DNA of 64,000 bases from Aggregatibacter actinomycetemcomitans DSM 8324 (lineage in GTDB: Bacteria > Pseudomonadota > Gammaproteobacteria > Enterobacterales > Pasteurellaceae): positions 1 to 64,000 of the forward strand of contig NZ_AQUU01000006.1 of the NCBI RefSeq assembly GCF_000372365.1, written 5' to 3'. Every line of letters begins with the position of its first letter. Within the stretch, counting starts at the first letter, position 1. The notes under the pieces are model-generated. The model did not search any database, had not been told where the DNA came from, and saw nothing but the letters and a program-made list of their open reading frames with translations. Positions 28,692 to 39,531 of this stretch are shown one piece after another. The translations under genes were made by a program, and so were the position numbers.

Positions 28692-30065
28692 TTACGCCAT
28701 TTCATCCAGGTCGCGTTGGTTGGTTTTCAAACGGGTAAAATAATCTTTGGTTTCCTCAATCACCACTTTACGTAAGCCGATTAACGCCACCAAATTCGGG
28801 AAAACCATTAGACCGTTGACGATATCCGCCAGAATCCAAATGAGATTTAACTGAATAAACGCCCCGCAGCCGACCAACGCAATGAAAACGGCGCGGTAAA
28901 GTTTAATGCCTTTGATACCGACCAAATACACAAAACAGCGTTCGCCGTAATAACACCAGCCGAGAATCGTGGTAAAAGCGAAAAATAACAAGCCAATGGT
29001 CACAATAGTCGCGCCGACAGAGGAGTTTAAGCCGCTTGAAAAAGCGAAATTGGTGACGGCGGCGCCTTCCATGCCGGGCGATTGCCATGCGCCGGTAAGT
29101 ACTAACACAATGCCCGTCATGGTGCAGACAATGATCGTATCAAGGAACGTGCCGGTCATGGAAATCAACCCTTGACGCACCGGTTCTTTGGTTTGCGCGG
29201 CAGCGGCGGCAATAGGTGCACTTCCTAAGCCCGATTCATTAGAGAAAATCCCCCGCGCCACGCCCGATTGAATGGCTTTCATGACGCTAAAGCCCAGCGC
29301 GCCGCCCAATGCTGCTTCCGGATTGAAAGCGCTATGAACGATTAACTGAAGTGCGGTCGGAATTTTTTCTAAATTTAACAGCATAATGACGATGGAAGTG
29401 GCGACATAAGATAACGCCATAAACGGCACGATGTAAGAGGACACCAAGGCGATACGTTTTACCCCACCGAGAATAATCAAGCCCACTAAAATAGTGATAA
29501 CCGCCGCCGTGGCAGGAATCGGAATGCTGAAGGTGTCGTTCATAGCGTGGGTGATGGCGTTTACTTGCGGGAAAGTACCGATGCCGAAAAATGCCACCAG
29601 CACGCCGAACACGGCAAACAGCTTCGCCAGCCAGCCTAAGCCGAGACCGCGCTCAATGTAATACATCGGACCGCCCGCCATAAAGCCGTTTTTATCCCTC
29701 ACGCGATATTTCACCGCCAGTAAACATTCGGCGTATTTGGTCGCCATGCCGAGCAATGCCACCAACCACATCCAGAAAATCGCACCCGGTCCGCCCGCCT
29801 GTACGGCAGTGGCAACGCCCACGATATTTCCCGTGCCGATGGTGGCGGCAAGGGCAGTGCATAGCGCGGCGAAAGAGGACACGTCGCCTTTTTGCTGCAA
29901 ACCGGAATCCCGTTTAAATAAATAGCGCAATGCGCGCGGCAATTGGATGATTTGAATGAAGCCCAGACGCAGGGTTAAATATAATCCCGTGCCGGATAAT
30001 AAAATGAGTAGGGGCGGTCCCCATACGAAAGTATTTATTGCAGATAAAACGCCTTCTAATGACAT
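28692..30065 (-). CDS. Sodium:alanine/glycine symporter (AGCS family)
   Basis: 457 residues from the ATG at 30065 (MSLEGVLSAIN), which follows GAGGAA by 6 nt; an upstream in-frame extension to 30089 is less likely. About 11 membrane helices and the AGCS signatures 'AATIGTGNIVGVATA' and 'SNESGLGSAPIAAAAAQT' are present. It is preceded by a tandem glycine riboswitch, so the transported amino acid probably includes glycine. Intact. Confidence 0.92.
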   Translation of the reverse strand: MSLEGVLSAINTFVWGPPLLILLSGTGLYLTLRLGFIQIIQLPRALRYLFKRDSGLQQKGDVSSFAALCTALAATIGTGNIVGVATAVQAGGPGAIFWMWLVALLGMATKYAECLLAVKYRVRDKNGFMAGGPMYYIERGLGLGWLAKLFAVFGVLVAFFGIGTFPQVNAITHAMNDTFSIPIPATAAVITILVGLIILGGVKRIALVSSYIVPFMALSYVATSIVIMLLNLEKIPTALQLIVHSAFNPEAALGGALGFSVMKAIQSGVARGIFSNESGLGSAPIAAAAAQTKEPVRQGLISMTGTFLDTIIVCTMTGIVLVLTGAWQSPGMEGAAVTNFAFSSGLNSSVGATIVTIGLLFFAFTTILGWCYYGERCFVYLVGIKGIKLYRAVFIALVGCGAFIQLNLIWILADIVNGLMVFPNLVALIGLRKVVIEETKDYFTRLKTNQRDLDEMA

Positions 30066-30164
30066 TTGAGGTTCCTCGTAAATAACCAAATTACAAGGAG
30101 GCGAAAAGAATGTTGCGGATCAACAAAATGAAAAATTAACCCAATTGCCTTGAGTTAACGCTAA

Positions 30165-30395
30165 CCGAATATCTCCTGCCCCTGTCCTTTTGCCTGAGCG
30201 TTTGAAAAGCCTGATGGAATCAAGCTTCTTTGCGCCTTCGGCGTCCATTAGCACTTAAAAAGTCGTTACCTTGAAAGTAAACGCTTTAAAAGTACCTTGG
30301 ATCTCTCCAAGGGTTCTTCCAGTAACAGTCCCTGCCATCGCGCCTGAAAGATTTTACCTCGTCGGCGTGGGGTCGATTCCCCGCTCTCCAGCTAC
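30165..30395 (-). promoter_or_regulatory. Tandem glycine riboswitch
   Basis: Read on the minus strand, a first aptamer begins near 30390 with GGAGAG and includes 'CGCCGACGAGGTAAA', 'CTTTCAGGC' and 'GGCAGGGAC'. A second follows with 'CTTGGAGAGATCC', 'CGCCGAAGGCGCAAA', 'CTCAGGCAAAAGGACAG' and 'GGCAGGAG'. These are the conserved cores of the gcvT-type glycine riboswitch in tandem. It lies 100 nt before the symporter start. Whether glycine turns expression on or off cannot be decided by eye. Confidence 0.92.
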
Positions 30396-30461
30396 CTTCG
30401 TCCGAACAATTTATGTTTGCACATAAAGTGCGGTGGATTTTAACAAGATAATGTCAAGATC

Positions 30462-30733
30462 TCAACCATGCGCCCGGTCGCGCTGCCATTTTTTTGCAAT
30501 GTAGCTACAGGTCGGTTTGAGCTTGAGTTGCTTTTCCCGAATAAATTCCACTAACGCCTGATATAGCTTATCCGCCACGCCTTGCCCGCGCAGCGCTTCC
30601 GACACATAGGTGTGGTCAGCGTTAATGGTGTTGTCATCAATGAAAAAATAGGTGAGTTCGGCAATGCGCCGTTGTTGCTCGTCTAAAATAAAGAAGGCAC
30701 CCTGTTCCGCATTTTGCTCGTGTTGAATGTGCA

Positions 30734-30734
<1 letters not shown>
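30462..30734 (-). CDS. Small GNAT-family acetyltransferase (YjdJ-like)
   Basis: 90 residues from ATG 30734 (MHIQHEQNAEQG). It has the compact acetyl-CoA fold of this short subfamily: 'AELTYFFIDDNTINADHTYVSEALRGQGVADKLY' region, with the acetyl-CoA loop 'RGQGVA'. Substrate unknown. Its ATG overlaps the yacG stop (TAATG), so it was probably translated with yacG and coaE. Confidence 0.85.
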
Positions 30735-31582
<848 letters not shown>

Positions 31583-31613
31583 TCAATGATAGGACGATCA
31601 TACGTTCATGACA

Positions 31614-32303
31614 TCAATTAAGCAATAAACAGACCACGCCGGCTAGGGACATAAAGGGACCGAAAGGCACGGCGTTGAGTGTGCGATGTTGGTATTTGGC
31701 GTAGGCAGCATAAAGTAAGCCGAAAAAGCAGGCGAGGAATAAAAAAACAGGAAATTGGTGTGCCGGGAGAAAAACGCCTAAGCCCAGTGCCAACCAATAA
31801 TCGCCGCGTCCGAGAGCTTCTTGTCGGTAGTACCATTTTGCGGCGTGGTAGATGGCATAAAAAACACCGAAAAAAACAACCGCACTTTGCAGGCTTTGCT
31901 CCAATGTTAATGTGCCGATTTGCCAGTATGCCGCGCCTAAACCGAGGGTAAACAAGGCTTGGCATAAGGCGGGTGAAATCAAGCGATAGTGCCAATCCAC
32001 TAGGGAAATGGCAATTAATAAGGCGCCATAAAGGGCAAAGCATAGGGCTTGTAACGGTTCATTGATGGCATAACAAATAATGAACAGCAAGGTGAATAAA
32101 AGGCTGTAAAGGGGCGCGGAAAAATGCCGTTTAAGCGGTTTCAGAATCGACTTTTCCGCTGTAAAGTGCGGTGGGTTTTGCGGGTAAATTTCCGTGTAGG
32201 CGGCATGAACCTCGCGGCTGAGGTTATCGGCGAAATGTTCTACATAACGATGAACACGCCACCCGCATAGTGCGCCACCAAGCAAAAAAAGTAGCCACAT
32301 CAT
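31614..32303 (-). CDS. pilD: Type IV prepilin peptidase (short form)
   Basis: 229 residues from the ATG overlapping the pilC stop. Aspartyl protease residues are in 'LVDWHYRLISP' and 'GRGDYWLALGLG' (GxGD-like motif). About six or seven membrane helices. The N-terminal zinc-binding CxxC pair and the large methyltransferase-type loop of E. coli-type PilD are absent, as in the short H. influenzae PilD. It cleaves PilA and other prepilins at Gly-Phe. Last gene of pilABCD. Confidence 0.9.
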   Translation of the reverse strand: MMWLLFLLGGALCGWRVHRYVEHFADNLSREVHAAYTEIYPQNPPHFTAEKSILKPLKRHFSAPLYSLLFTLLFIICYAINEPLQALCFALYGALLIAISLVDWHYRLISPALCQALFTLGLGAAYWQIGTLTLEQSLQSAVVFFGVFYAIYHAAKWYYRQEALGRGDYWLALGLGVFLPAHQFPVFLFLACFFGLLYAAYAKYQHRTLNAVPFGPFMSLAGVVCLLLN

Positions 32304-33523
32304 TGTACCAGCGAGCCCATGTTGAAAATCGGTAAATACATACCGAGCATAATCAAGCCGATCAGCCCGCCGATAATTACCATCAACAACGGTTCCAGCA
32401 TTTGTGACAGTAGATCGATTTGGTGATCCAATTGTTGCTGATGATCGTTGGCGATAAATTGCAGCATTTTCGGCAATTGACCGCTTTGTTCGCCGACTTG
32501 CAGCATTTGTTGTGCCGCCGGCGGGAAGATTTGTCCGCTTACGCTGGCGGAGAACGGATAGCCTTGTTGAATCCAATGCAGTGCCGATTGCACTCCCGCA
32601 ATAAGCAGCCAATCCCCTTGCTGCTGCGGTTTAGTTTGCCAGCTTTGTTGTTTCGGTAGGAAAGATTGTAGCGCCTGATTCAGCGGAATACCTGCCTGTA
32701 ACATCAAAAACAAGCTGTGACTGAATCCCACTAAACGGGAGAGTTGTACGATACGATTAAGTAGCGGAATACTGTTAATCAGCCGGTTTTTTTGTCGGTT
32801 AAGCCAAGGCGAATGTTTGAGGCGAAAGCGAATTAACGCCACGGTCAGCGCAATAAACATGAGCAGCGCGAACCAATAACCCTGCAAGCCTTGGGAAAGG
32901 GCTAGTAAAACCTGCGTGAACACGGGCAGTTGCGCGTTGCTGTTGTCATACATGGCGGCAAATTGCGGCACGATGAACAGCAATAAAAGTGCGGTCAAAA
33001 TCAATGAGATTCCGAGCACCAGCAACGGATAAAGCAGGATTTTCTGAATTTTACGCTGCAACGCCAGCGCCTGTTGTTTATGTTGTGCGATTTCATGACA
33101 AACGGCGGCAAGTTTGCCTGTCATTTCACCCACCTGAATCAGTTGGCGTTCCTGATAGGTTAAGTATAAACCTTGTTGTTCCAATGCTTGAGAAAATGCT
33201 AAGCCGCTTTCAATCTCCTGTAGCAAGCAGCGTAGCCAGCGATTCAACGCAATATTGGTACAATTTTGCAATAAAATTTGCAGGCTGTTTTTCAGCGGCA
33301 CGGCGGCTTGTAACAGCGTCGCCAGTTGGGAAAGCAGCGTGCAGATGTCGGCATTTTTCGGTTTGTGGCTAAATTGCCAGTTTTGTTGTAATTTGATGTT
33401 TTGCAACCCGCATGAAAGCAGCTGTTGTTGTGCCATCGCCTCCGTTTCCGCCACGATTAAGCCTTTTTGTTTTTGCTGTAGTCGATTAACGGCGCGCCAT
33501 TGAAACAGTTTCAATTTAATCAT
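32300..33523 (-). CDS. pilC: Type IV pilus inner-membrane platform protein
   Basis: 407 residues with the duplicated GspF/PilC domain: helical cytoplasmic repeats separated by membrane helices at about residues 155-185, 205-225 and 375-400. Conserved 'FSQALEQQGLYLTYQERQLI' and 'LLMVIIGGLIGLIMLGMYLP' ends, read in parts. It anchors the pilus assembly motor for transformation. Start overlaps the end of pilB by 8 nt; stop overlaps pilD. Confidence 0.93.
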   Translation of the reverse strand: MIKLKLFQWRAVNRLQQKQKGLIVAETEAMAQQQLLSCGLQNIKLQQNWQFSHKPKNADICTLLSQLATLLQAAVPLKNSLQILLQNCTNIALNRWLRCLLQEIESGLAFSQALEQQGLYLTYQERQLIQVGEMTGKLAAVCHEIAQHKQQALALQRKIQKILLYPLLVLGISLILTALLLLFIVPQFAAMYDNSNAQLPVFTQVLLALSQGLQGYWFALLMFIALTVALIRFRLKHSPWLNRQKNRLINSIPLLNRIVQLSRLVGFSHSLFLMLQAGIPLNQALQSFLPKQQSWQTKPQQQGDWLLIAGVQSALHWIQQGYPFSASVSGQIFPPAAQQMLQVGEQSGQLPKMLQFIANDHQQQLDHQIDLLSQMLEPLLMVIIGGLIGLIMLGMYLPIFNMGSLVQ

Positions 33524-34925
33524 GAGTTTGTCCTAACACCCGTTGGATTTCGGTTAAATCTGTTGTGCCGTCTTTGAGTTTTTCTAAAGCGCTTTGGCCT
33601 AAATCGGCGAAATCCGTTTCATAGCCCTGCGGATGTTGTAAATTCGGTTGCAGGAATTGATAGACCCCGACACGCCCTTTGTAGCCTTGATGGCAATCGC
33701 AAAAACGCGTGGCATTTCCACCGCACTTTTGGCAGCGTTTGCGCACCAAACGTTGGGCGATCACCAGCAACAAACTGCCGTCGATTTCATGGCGTTGAAT
33801 GCCGAGTTGTTGCAGGCGGGAAATGGCGGAAGGGGCGTCGTTGGTATGTAGCGTCGAAAGCACCAAATGCCCCGTTTGCGCGGCGCGTAATGCCATGGCG
33901 GCACTTTCTTCATCACGAATTTCACCTAACATAATAATGTCCGGATCTTGACGTAAAAAGGTGCGAAGCAATCGGCTGAAATCCAAGCCGATAGGGTGAT
34001 TCACTTGGCTTTGAATAATGCCTGGGAGCTGAATTTCAATGGGATCTTCCGCCGTCATAATGTGTTTTTCAGACGTATTTAAGTACTGCAACGCCGTATA
34101 TAAAGAAATACTTTTGCCGCTGCCTGTCGGACCGGTGACTAAAATCAAGCCTTGTGGTTGGCTCAAGGCACGACGAAAACGCTGTTGCTGTGATTCCGTC
34201 ATGCCCAGTTCACCGAATGCCAGTTGCACGGGACGATTTTGTTGCAAACGCAGGACCGCTTTTTCACCGAATTGGGTGGCAAGGGTGGAAAGGCGAAAAT
34301 CCAGCGTGTCGGAAAACGTCGTTTTAAACTGAAAGCGTCCGTCTTGCGGCAGGCGGGTTTCGCTAATATCCAGTTTTGCCAATAATTTTAAACGAGAAAT
34401 CAGTCGGCTCGCTATGGATAAGGGAACGGTGTTTTGCACCTGCAGCACGCCGTCAATGCGAAAACGGGTTTGCAGGCAGTCTGCTTGCGGTTCCAGATGA
34501 ATATCGGAGGCTTTTTGTGCCGTCGCGCTTTCAAAAATATCATTTAACAGCCGAATAATCGGTTCGTCATACGGTTGTGTCGGCTGTTCCTGTGACAGTG
34601 CGGAATAAAAGAGCGGTTGATTTTCTTCGACTTTTTCGACGCGCGGGGATAAATCCTGCAATGCGGTTTTTAGCGTTTGGCTTTCAATTAATACCGGCTC
34701 AATGGTTTTGCCGGTGAGAAAAGAAAAGGCTTCACAGGCGCTCAGGTTAGTTAACGAGTCTAACCCTAGCCACAAGGTCTGCCCGTTTTCTGCTAAGGGC
34801 AGGGCGAGATAACGCAACAGGACGGTTTGTTGTTGCTGATTTTTAAGCCATAGCTCGGGCGCAATGGTAAAGTCCCCGTGATTTTGGCTGTGAATCAAAT
34901 AACCTTGCGCCATCGGATTTTGCAT
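33516..34925 (-). CDS. pilB: Type IV pilus assembly ATPase
   Basis: 469 residues, GspE/PilB family. Walker A 'GPTGSGKSIS', Asp-box 'MTAEDPIEI', Walker B 'IIMLGEIRDEESA' and His-box 'GHLVLSTLHTNDAPS' are intact. A tetracysteine zinc motif is partly kept near the C-terminus ('KRCQKCGG', 'CDCH'). It powers pilus extension for DNA uptake. In operon with pilA, C and D. Confidence 0.95.
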   Translation of the reverse strand: MQNPMAQGYLIHSQNHGDFTIAPELWLKNQQQQTVLLRYLALPLAENGQTLWLGLDSLTNLSACEAFSFLTGKTIEPVLIESQTLKTALQDLSPRVEKVEENQPLFYSALSQEQPTQPYDEPIIRLLNDIFESATAQKASDIHLEPQADCLQTRFRIDGVLQVQNTVPLSIASRLISRLKLLAKLDISETRLPQDGRFQFKTTFSDTLDFRLSTLATQFGEKAVLRLQQNRPVQLAFGELGMTESQQQRFRRALSQPQGLILVTGPTGSGKSISLYTALQYLNTSEKHIMTAEDPIEIQLPGIIQSQVNHPIGLDFSRLLRTFLRQDPDIIMLGEIRDEESAAMALRAAQTGHLVLSTLHTNDAPSAISRLQQLGIQRHEIDGSLLLVIAQRLVRKRCQKCGGNATRFCDCHQGYKGRVGVYQFLQPNLQHPQGYETDFADLGQSALEKLKDGTTDLTEIQRVLGQTHD

Positions 34926-34951
34926 GGATCATTGCCCCGCTGCGTTAGTGA

Positions 34952-35404
34952 TTAAGAACAGAAACCTGCCGGGAAAATGTCGGCATTATTGCCGCAGGCG
35001 GCGTTCCAGCTGACCCCGCTGGCAGCCGTGCCCGAAGCGGTAAGGGTGTAGCTGATTTTATCCAAACTGCCTTTGCCGGTAACGGTGATGACGCCGCCTT
35101 TGACCGCAGTGGATTTCACATATTTTTGTTTCGAAGCATCTGCAACATCTGCTTGAATGCCGTTTTGTCCGCCGCTACAATTTTCAGCCTTACCGGTGTT
35201 ATAAATACAGAGTTCCACTTCGGAACGTAATGGGGCGGAGGCTTGTAATAATTCGGAAACCGCCGCTTTTTTAGTGTAATTTTGATAAGATGGTACGGCT
35301 ACGGTGGCGAGAATAGCAACAATAGCGATGACGATCATTAATTCGATTAATGTAAACCCTTTTTTAACGAATTTTAGCGAAATAAACGCGGATTGAATTT
35401 TCAT
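34952..35404 (-). CDS. pilA: Type IV major prepilin
   Basis: 150 residues from the ATG at 35404 ([10 protein letters not shown]). The prepilin cleavage site '[19 protein letters not shown]' with Glu5 of the mature protein is textbook. Two C-terminal cysteines ('[13 protein letters not shown]') fit the D-loop disulfide. It forms the competence pilus in Haemophilus relatives. A CRP-S-like site lies about 95 bp upstream. First gene of pilABCD. Confidence 0.95.
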   Translation of the reverse strand: MKIQSAFISLKFVKKGFTLIELMIVIAIVAILATVAVPSYQNYTKKAAVSELLQASAPLRSEVELCIYNTGKAENCSGGQNGIQADVADASKQKYVKSTAVKGGVITVTGKGSLDKISYTLTASGTAASGVSWNAACGNNADIFPAGFCS

Positions 35405-35496
35405 AAAAATACCTTTGTAAAAAATAATGTGTGCCAAATTGGGCGCGGGCATTTTGCCTAAGGTAAAAAACACCGTAAAATTCCACCGCACTTTTA

Positions 35497-35512
35497 TGGG
35501 ATCCCGATCGCA
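35497..35512. promoter_or_regulatory. CRP-S (Sxy-dependent) site upstream of pilA
   Basis: On the pilA strand the core is TGCGA-TCGGGA-TCCCA, with T-rich flanks. The TGCGA left half instead of TGTGA is the mark of the CRP-S sites that need Sxy at H. influenzae competence promoters, and pilA carries one in the same place there. It lies between divergent pilA and ampD. Confidence 0.75.
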
Positions 35513-35525
35513 AAAAGAAAATCTT

Positions 35526-36080
35526 ATGACGGAAAAACAACGACAAATTAAAGACGGTTGGTTGCTTGATGAAAGACGGGTGCTTTCTCCTCACTTTGAC
35601 CAACGCCCCGACCCGCAGGACATTTCCCTGTTGATTATTCATTACATCAGTTTGCCGCCGGAACAGTTTGGCGGCGGTTACATTGATGATTTTTTCCAAG
35701 GTAAACTGGACGCACAGGCACATCCGTATTTTCAGGAAATCAGTCTGCTGCGGGTGTCGGCACATTGTTTGATTGAGCGCACGGGGCGCATTACGCAATA
35801 TGTGAATTTTAACGACCGCGCGTGGCACGCGGGACTATCCTATTTTGAAGGACGGGAAAAATGCAATGATTTTGCCATCGGCATTGAATTGGAAGGTAGC
35901 AATGAACAGCCGTTTACCACACAGCAATATGACACGCTACAACGCTTAACCCGACAAATTATGCAGGCGTATCCGCGGATTACCAAAGAACGCATTGTAG
36001 GGCATTGTGATGTGTCGCCGGGGCGAAAAATCGATCCGGGACAATATTTCGATTGGCAGCGTTATTTGCAACATTTATGA
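35526..36080 (+). CDS. ampD: 1,6-anhydro-N-acetylmuramyl-L-alanine amidase
   Basis: 184 residues from the ATG at 35526 ([11 protein letters not shown]). Cytoplasmic zinc amidase of muropeptide recycling. Zinc ligands appear in '[11 protein letters not shown]' (His) and '[16 protein letters not shown]' (His and Asp). '[13 protein letters not shown]' and '[11 protein letters not shown]' are conserved. Divergent from pilA, as in H. influenzae. Confidence 0.95.
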   Translation: MTEKQRQIKDGWLLDERRVLSPHFDQRPDPQDISLLIIHYISLPPEQFGGGYIDDFFQGKLDAQAHPYFQEISLLRVSAHCLIERTGRITQYVNFNDRAWHAGLSYFEGREKCNDFAIGIELEGSNEQPFTTQQYDTLQRLTRQIMQAYPRITKERIVGHCDVSPGRKIDPGQYFDWQRYLQHL

Positions 36081-36105
36081 GTTGAACAATAAATATACAG
36101 TATAA

Positions 36106-36147
36106 AACGGCATTTTTCATTAACAGAAAAATGCCGTTGTTTTTTTA
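36106..36147 (+). terminator. Rho-independent terminator of ampD
   Basis: A 13-bp stem (36106-36118 with 36126-36138) around 'TTTTTC/GAAAAA', then a long T run. Confidence 0.85.
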
Positions 36148-36519
36148 GCAGCTGATTGATGAATAAAGGAAATTTTTCTTCTGATTTCACTCCATAGGGA
36201 GTTTATGGGATTTATTTCAAGTTATACCCCCGCTAAAACACAATTTTATCCACAGAAATGCTGAATAACTCACAAGGGGGTTAAAAATGTGGCAAGTCAA
36301 ATTGAGTGAAAAATTCGTTGGTTATTTGCTAAACAGGATTTGTGCAAAAAATATTAAGGAAAATGAATGGAGTGGCTGACCGATTATTTTTGCTGAAGAT
36401 TTGAACATTGATAGGCAGATGCCCCCCGCATAATGGGACATGAAAAACGGCTCACGGATTATTTTACGGTTTTCCGAAATTTATCCACAAACTTATGTAC
36501 AGTCGGTGAGTAACAAAAA
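36148..36519. other. Noncoding stretch with two consensus DnaA boxes
   Basis: No gene is supported. TTATCCACA, the exact DnaA-box consensus, occurs at 36246-36254 and 36481-36489, both on the plus strand. AT-rich sequence lies between them, but GATC clusters and 13-mer repeats like those of oriC are not evident. Possible uses are DnaA titration or control of a neighbouring gene; it may be chance. Confidence 0.4.
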
Positions 36520-36545
36520 ATACCTCAAGAATGGGTTTGAGGTAT
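36520..36545 (-). terminator. Terminator of the nanQ-like gene
   Basis: ATACCTCAA and TTGAGGTAT form a 9-bp stem, followed on the minus strand by a TTTTTT run. Confidence 0.85.
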
Positions 36546-36553
36546 CTAATGAT

Positions 36554-37036
<483 letters not shown>

Positions 37037-37317
37037 TCATTTGTTATTTTTGATGTGTTTATTTAATACGAGGAAAATTTTATCACCGGTGTGTCAAGGC
37101 GGGTAGTGATAAATATGATTTGATTAAAAAAATTACCCAAGGGGGCAAAAGCCTAGTATAATGTACCGGTTTTATTTTCTGAATTAGCGTGCGGCTAACA
37201 AAAGTAATTTTCTGCGTGGTAGCCAATGAAAGTGCGGTCGGTTTTAAGATTATTTTTGCTAGTCGCAAATTGGAAAATAAAACATCGTTATTATTTATTT
37301 GCAAAAAGGAAAACATT

Positions 37318-39447
37318 GTGAATCCAATTGTTAAACAGTTTAAATACGGTCAACATACCGTAACCTTAGAAACCGGTGCGATCGCCCGTCAAGCAACCGC
37401 AGCGGTCATGGCAAGCATGGACAATACGACCGTATTCGTGACTGTGGTTGCTAAAAAAGATGTGAAAGAAGGTCAGGATTTCTTCCCATTGACCGTTAAT
37501 TATCAAGAGCGTACTTATGCCGCCGGTCGCATTCCCGGCGGTTTCTTCAAACGCGAAGGTCGTCCGTCCGAAGGCGAAACCTTAATTGCCCGTTTAATCG
37601 ACCGTCCGATTCGTCCGTTATTCCCGGAAGGGTTTTTCAACGAAATTCAAGTGGTTGCCACCGTGGTATCGGTAAATCCGCAAATCAGCCCGGATTTAGT
37701 GGCAATGATCGGTGCGTCCGCCGCGTTATCTTTATCCGGTGTGCCGTTTAATGGTCCGATCGGTGCAGCGCGTGTGGGTTTTATTAACGGTCAATTCGTG
37801 CTAAACCCAACCATGAACGAGCAAAAACAAAGCCGTTTGGATTTAGTGGTGGCGGGTACCGATAAAGCCGTGTTAATGGTGGAATCCGAAGCGGATATTT
37901 TAACCGAAGAACAAATGTTGGCGGCGGTGGTTTATGGTCATCAGCAACAACAAGTGGTCATTGAGGCCATCAAAGAACTCGTTGCCGAAGCGGGCAAACC
38001 GCGTTGGGATTGGGTTGCGCCTGAACCGAACACGGCGTTAATTAACAAAGTGAAAGCGTTGGCGGAAGCCCGTTTAGGCGATGCCTATCGTATCACCGAA
38101 AAACAATCCCGCTATGAGCAAATCGATGCTATTAAAGCGGATGTGATTGCACAAATCACCGCTGAAGACGAAGAGGTCAGCGAGGGTAAAATTATTGATA
38201 TTTTCACCGCACTTGAAAGTCAAATCGTGCGTGGCCGCATTATCGCAGGCGAACCGCGTATCGATGGCCGTACTGTTGACACCGTGCGTGCATTGGATAT
38301 TTGCACCGGCGTATTACCGCGTACCCACGGCTCCGCGATTTTTACCCGTGGTGAAACCCAAGCCTTGGCGGTGGCGACTTTAGGTACCGAGCGTGATGCG
38401 CAAATTATTGATGAATTGACCGGCGAACGTTCCGATCACTTCCTATTCCACTATAACTTCCCGCCGTACTCCGTGGGTGAAACCGGTATGATCGGTTCAC
38501 CGAAACGTCGTGAAATCGGTCATGGTCGTTTGGCAAAACGCGGTGTGGCGGCAGTTATGCCAACTTTGGCTGAATTTCCTTATGTGGTTCGTGTGGTATC
38601 CGAAATCACCGAATCGAACGGTTCTTCTTCTATGGCGTCCGTATGTGGTGCTTCTCTTGCCTTAATGGATGCCGGTGTGCCGATTAAAGCGGCAGTAGCA
38701 GGTATCGCCATGGGTTTGGTGAAAGAAGAGGATAAATTTGTAGTGCTTTCCGATATTCTTGGCGATGAAGATCACTTAGGTGATATGGACTTCAAAGTTG
38801 CCGGTACCCGTGAAGGCGTGACTGCGTTGCAAATGGATATCAAAATTGAAGGCATCACTGCAGAAATTATGCAAATTGCCCTGAATCAGGCGAAAAGTGC
38901 GCGTATGCACATTCTTGGCGTGATGGAACAAGCGATTCCGGCACCACGTGCGGATATTTCCGATTTTGCACCGCGTATTTACACTATGAAGATCGATCCG
39001 AAGAAAATCAAAGATGTTATCGGTAAAGGCGGTGCGGTTATTCGTGCGCTGACCGAAGAAACCGGCACTTCCATTGATATTGATGACGATGGTACGGTGA
39101 AAATTGCTGCGGTAGATAAAAATGCAGTGCAGGATGTAATGGCACGCATTGAAGACATCACTGCCGAAGTGGAAGTCGGCGCAACTTACAAAGGTAAAGT
39201 CATCCGTTTGGCGGATTTTGGCGCGTTTGTGGCAATCGTCGGTAACAAAGAAGGTTTAGTTCATATTTCACAAATCGCTGAAGAACGTGTGGAAAAAGTG
39301 AGCGATTATCTACAAGTAGGACAAGAAGTGATGGTGAAAGTGGTCGAAATCGATCGCCAGGGTCGTATCCGTTTAACTATGAAAGACCTTGTGCCTAAAC
39401 AAGATACTGTTCAACAACCTGCCGACAACCTTTTTGAACAGGAGTGA
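37318..39447 (+). CDS. pnp: Polyribonucleotide nucleotidyltransferase
   Basis: 709 residues from GTG at 37318 ([12 protein letters not shown]), preceded by AAAAGGA; the longer frame upstream has no support. Two RNase PH domains (second with '[17 protein letters not shown]'), a helical linker, a KH domain ('[19 protein letters not shown]') and an S1 domain ('[17 protein letters not shown]') follow in order. Phosphorolytic 3'-5' exoribonuclease of the degradosome. Followed by nlpI and deaD, the conserved order. Confidence 0.97.
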   Translation: MNPIVKQFKYGQHTVTLETGAIARQATAAVMASMDNTTVFVTVVAKKDVKEGQDFFPLTVNYQERTYAAGRIPGGFFKREGRPSEGETLIARLIDRPIRPLFPEGFFNEIQVVATVVSVNPQISPDLVAMIGASAALSLSGVPFNGPIGAARVGFINGQFVLNPTMNEQKQSRLDLVVAGTDKAVLMVESEADILTEEQMLAAVVYGHQQQQVVIEAIKELVAEAGKPRWDWVAPEPNTALINKVKALAEARLGDAYRITEKQSRYEQIDAIKADVIAQITAEDEEVSEGKIIDIFTALESQIVRGRIIAGEPRIDGRTVDTVRALDICTGVLPRTHGSAIFTRGETQALAVATLGTERDAQIIDELTGERSDHFLFHYNFPPYSVGETGMIGSPKRREIGHGRLAKRGVAAVMPTLAEFPYVVRVVSEITESNGSSSMASVCGASLALMDAGVPIKAAVAGIAMGLVKEEDKFVVLSDILGDEDHLGDMDFKVAGTREGVTALQMDIKIEGITAEIMQIALNQAKSARMHILGVMEQAIPAPRADISDFAPRIYTMKIDPKKIKDVIGKGGAVIRALTEETGTSIDIDDDGTVKIAAVDKNAVQDVMARIEDITAEVEVGATYKGKVIRLADFGAFVAIVGNKEGLVHISQIAEERVEKVSDYLQVGQEVMVKVVEIDRQGRIRLTMKDLVPKQDTVQQPADNLFEQE

Positions 39448-39531
39448 TTTAGTTTAGGATTAATGTTACGGCGCATGTGTCGTAACATTTACTTTTCAAC
39501 AAGCAGACCCATGCTTTAAGGCTGGCAAGAA

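Noticed and set aside
36148-36519. Chromosomal origin oriC
   Set aside because: Only two DnaA boxes, no GATC cluster, no clear AT-rich 13-mers, and no dnaA, gidA or mioC neighbours. Kept only as a DnaA-box observation.
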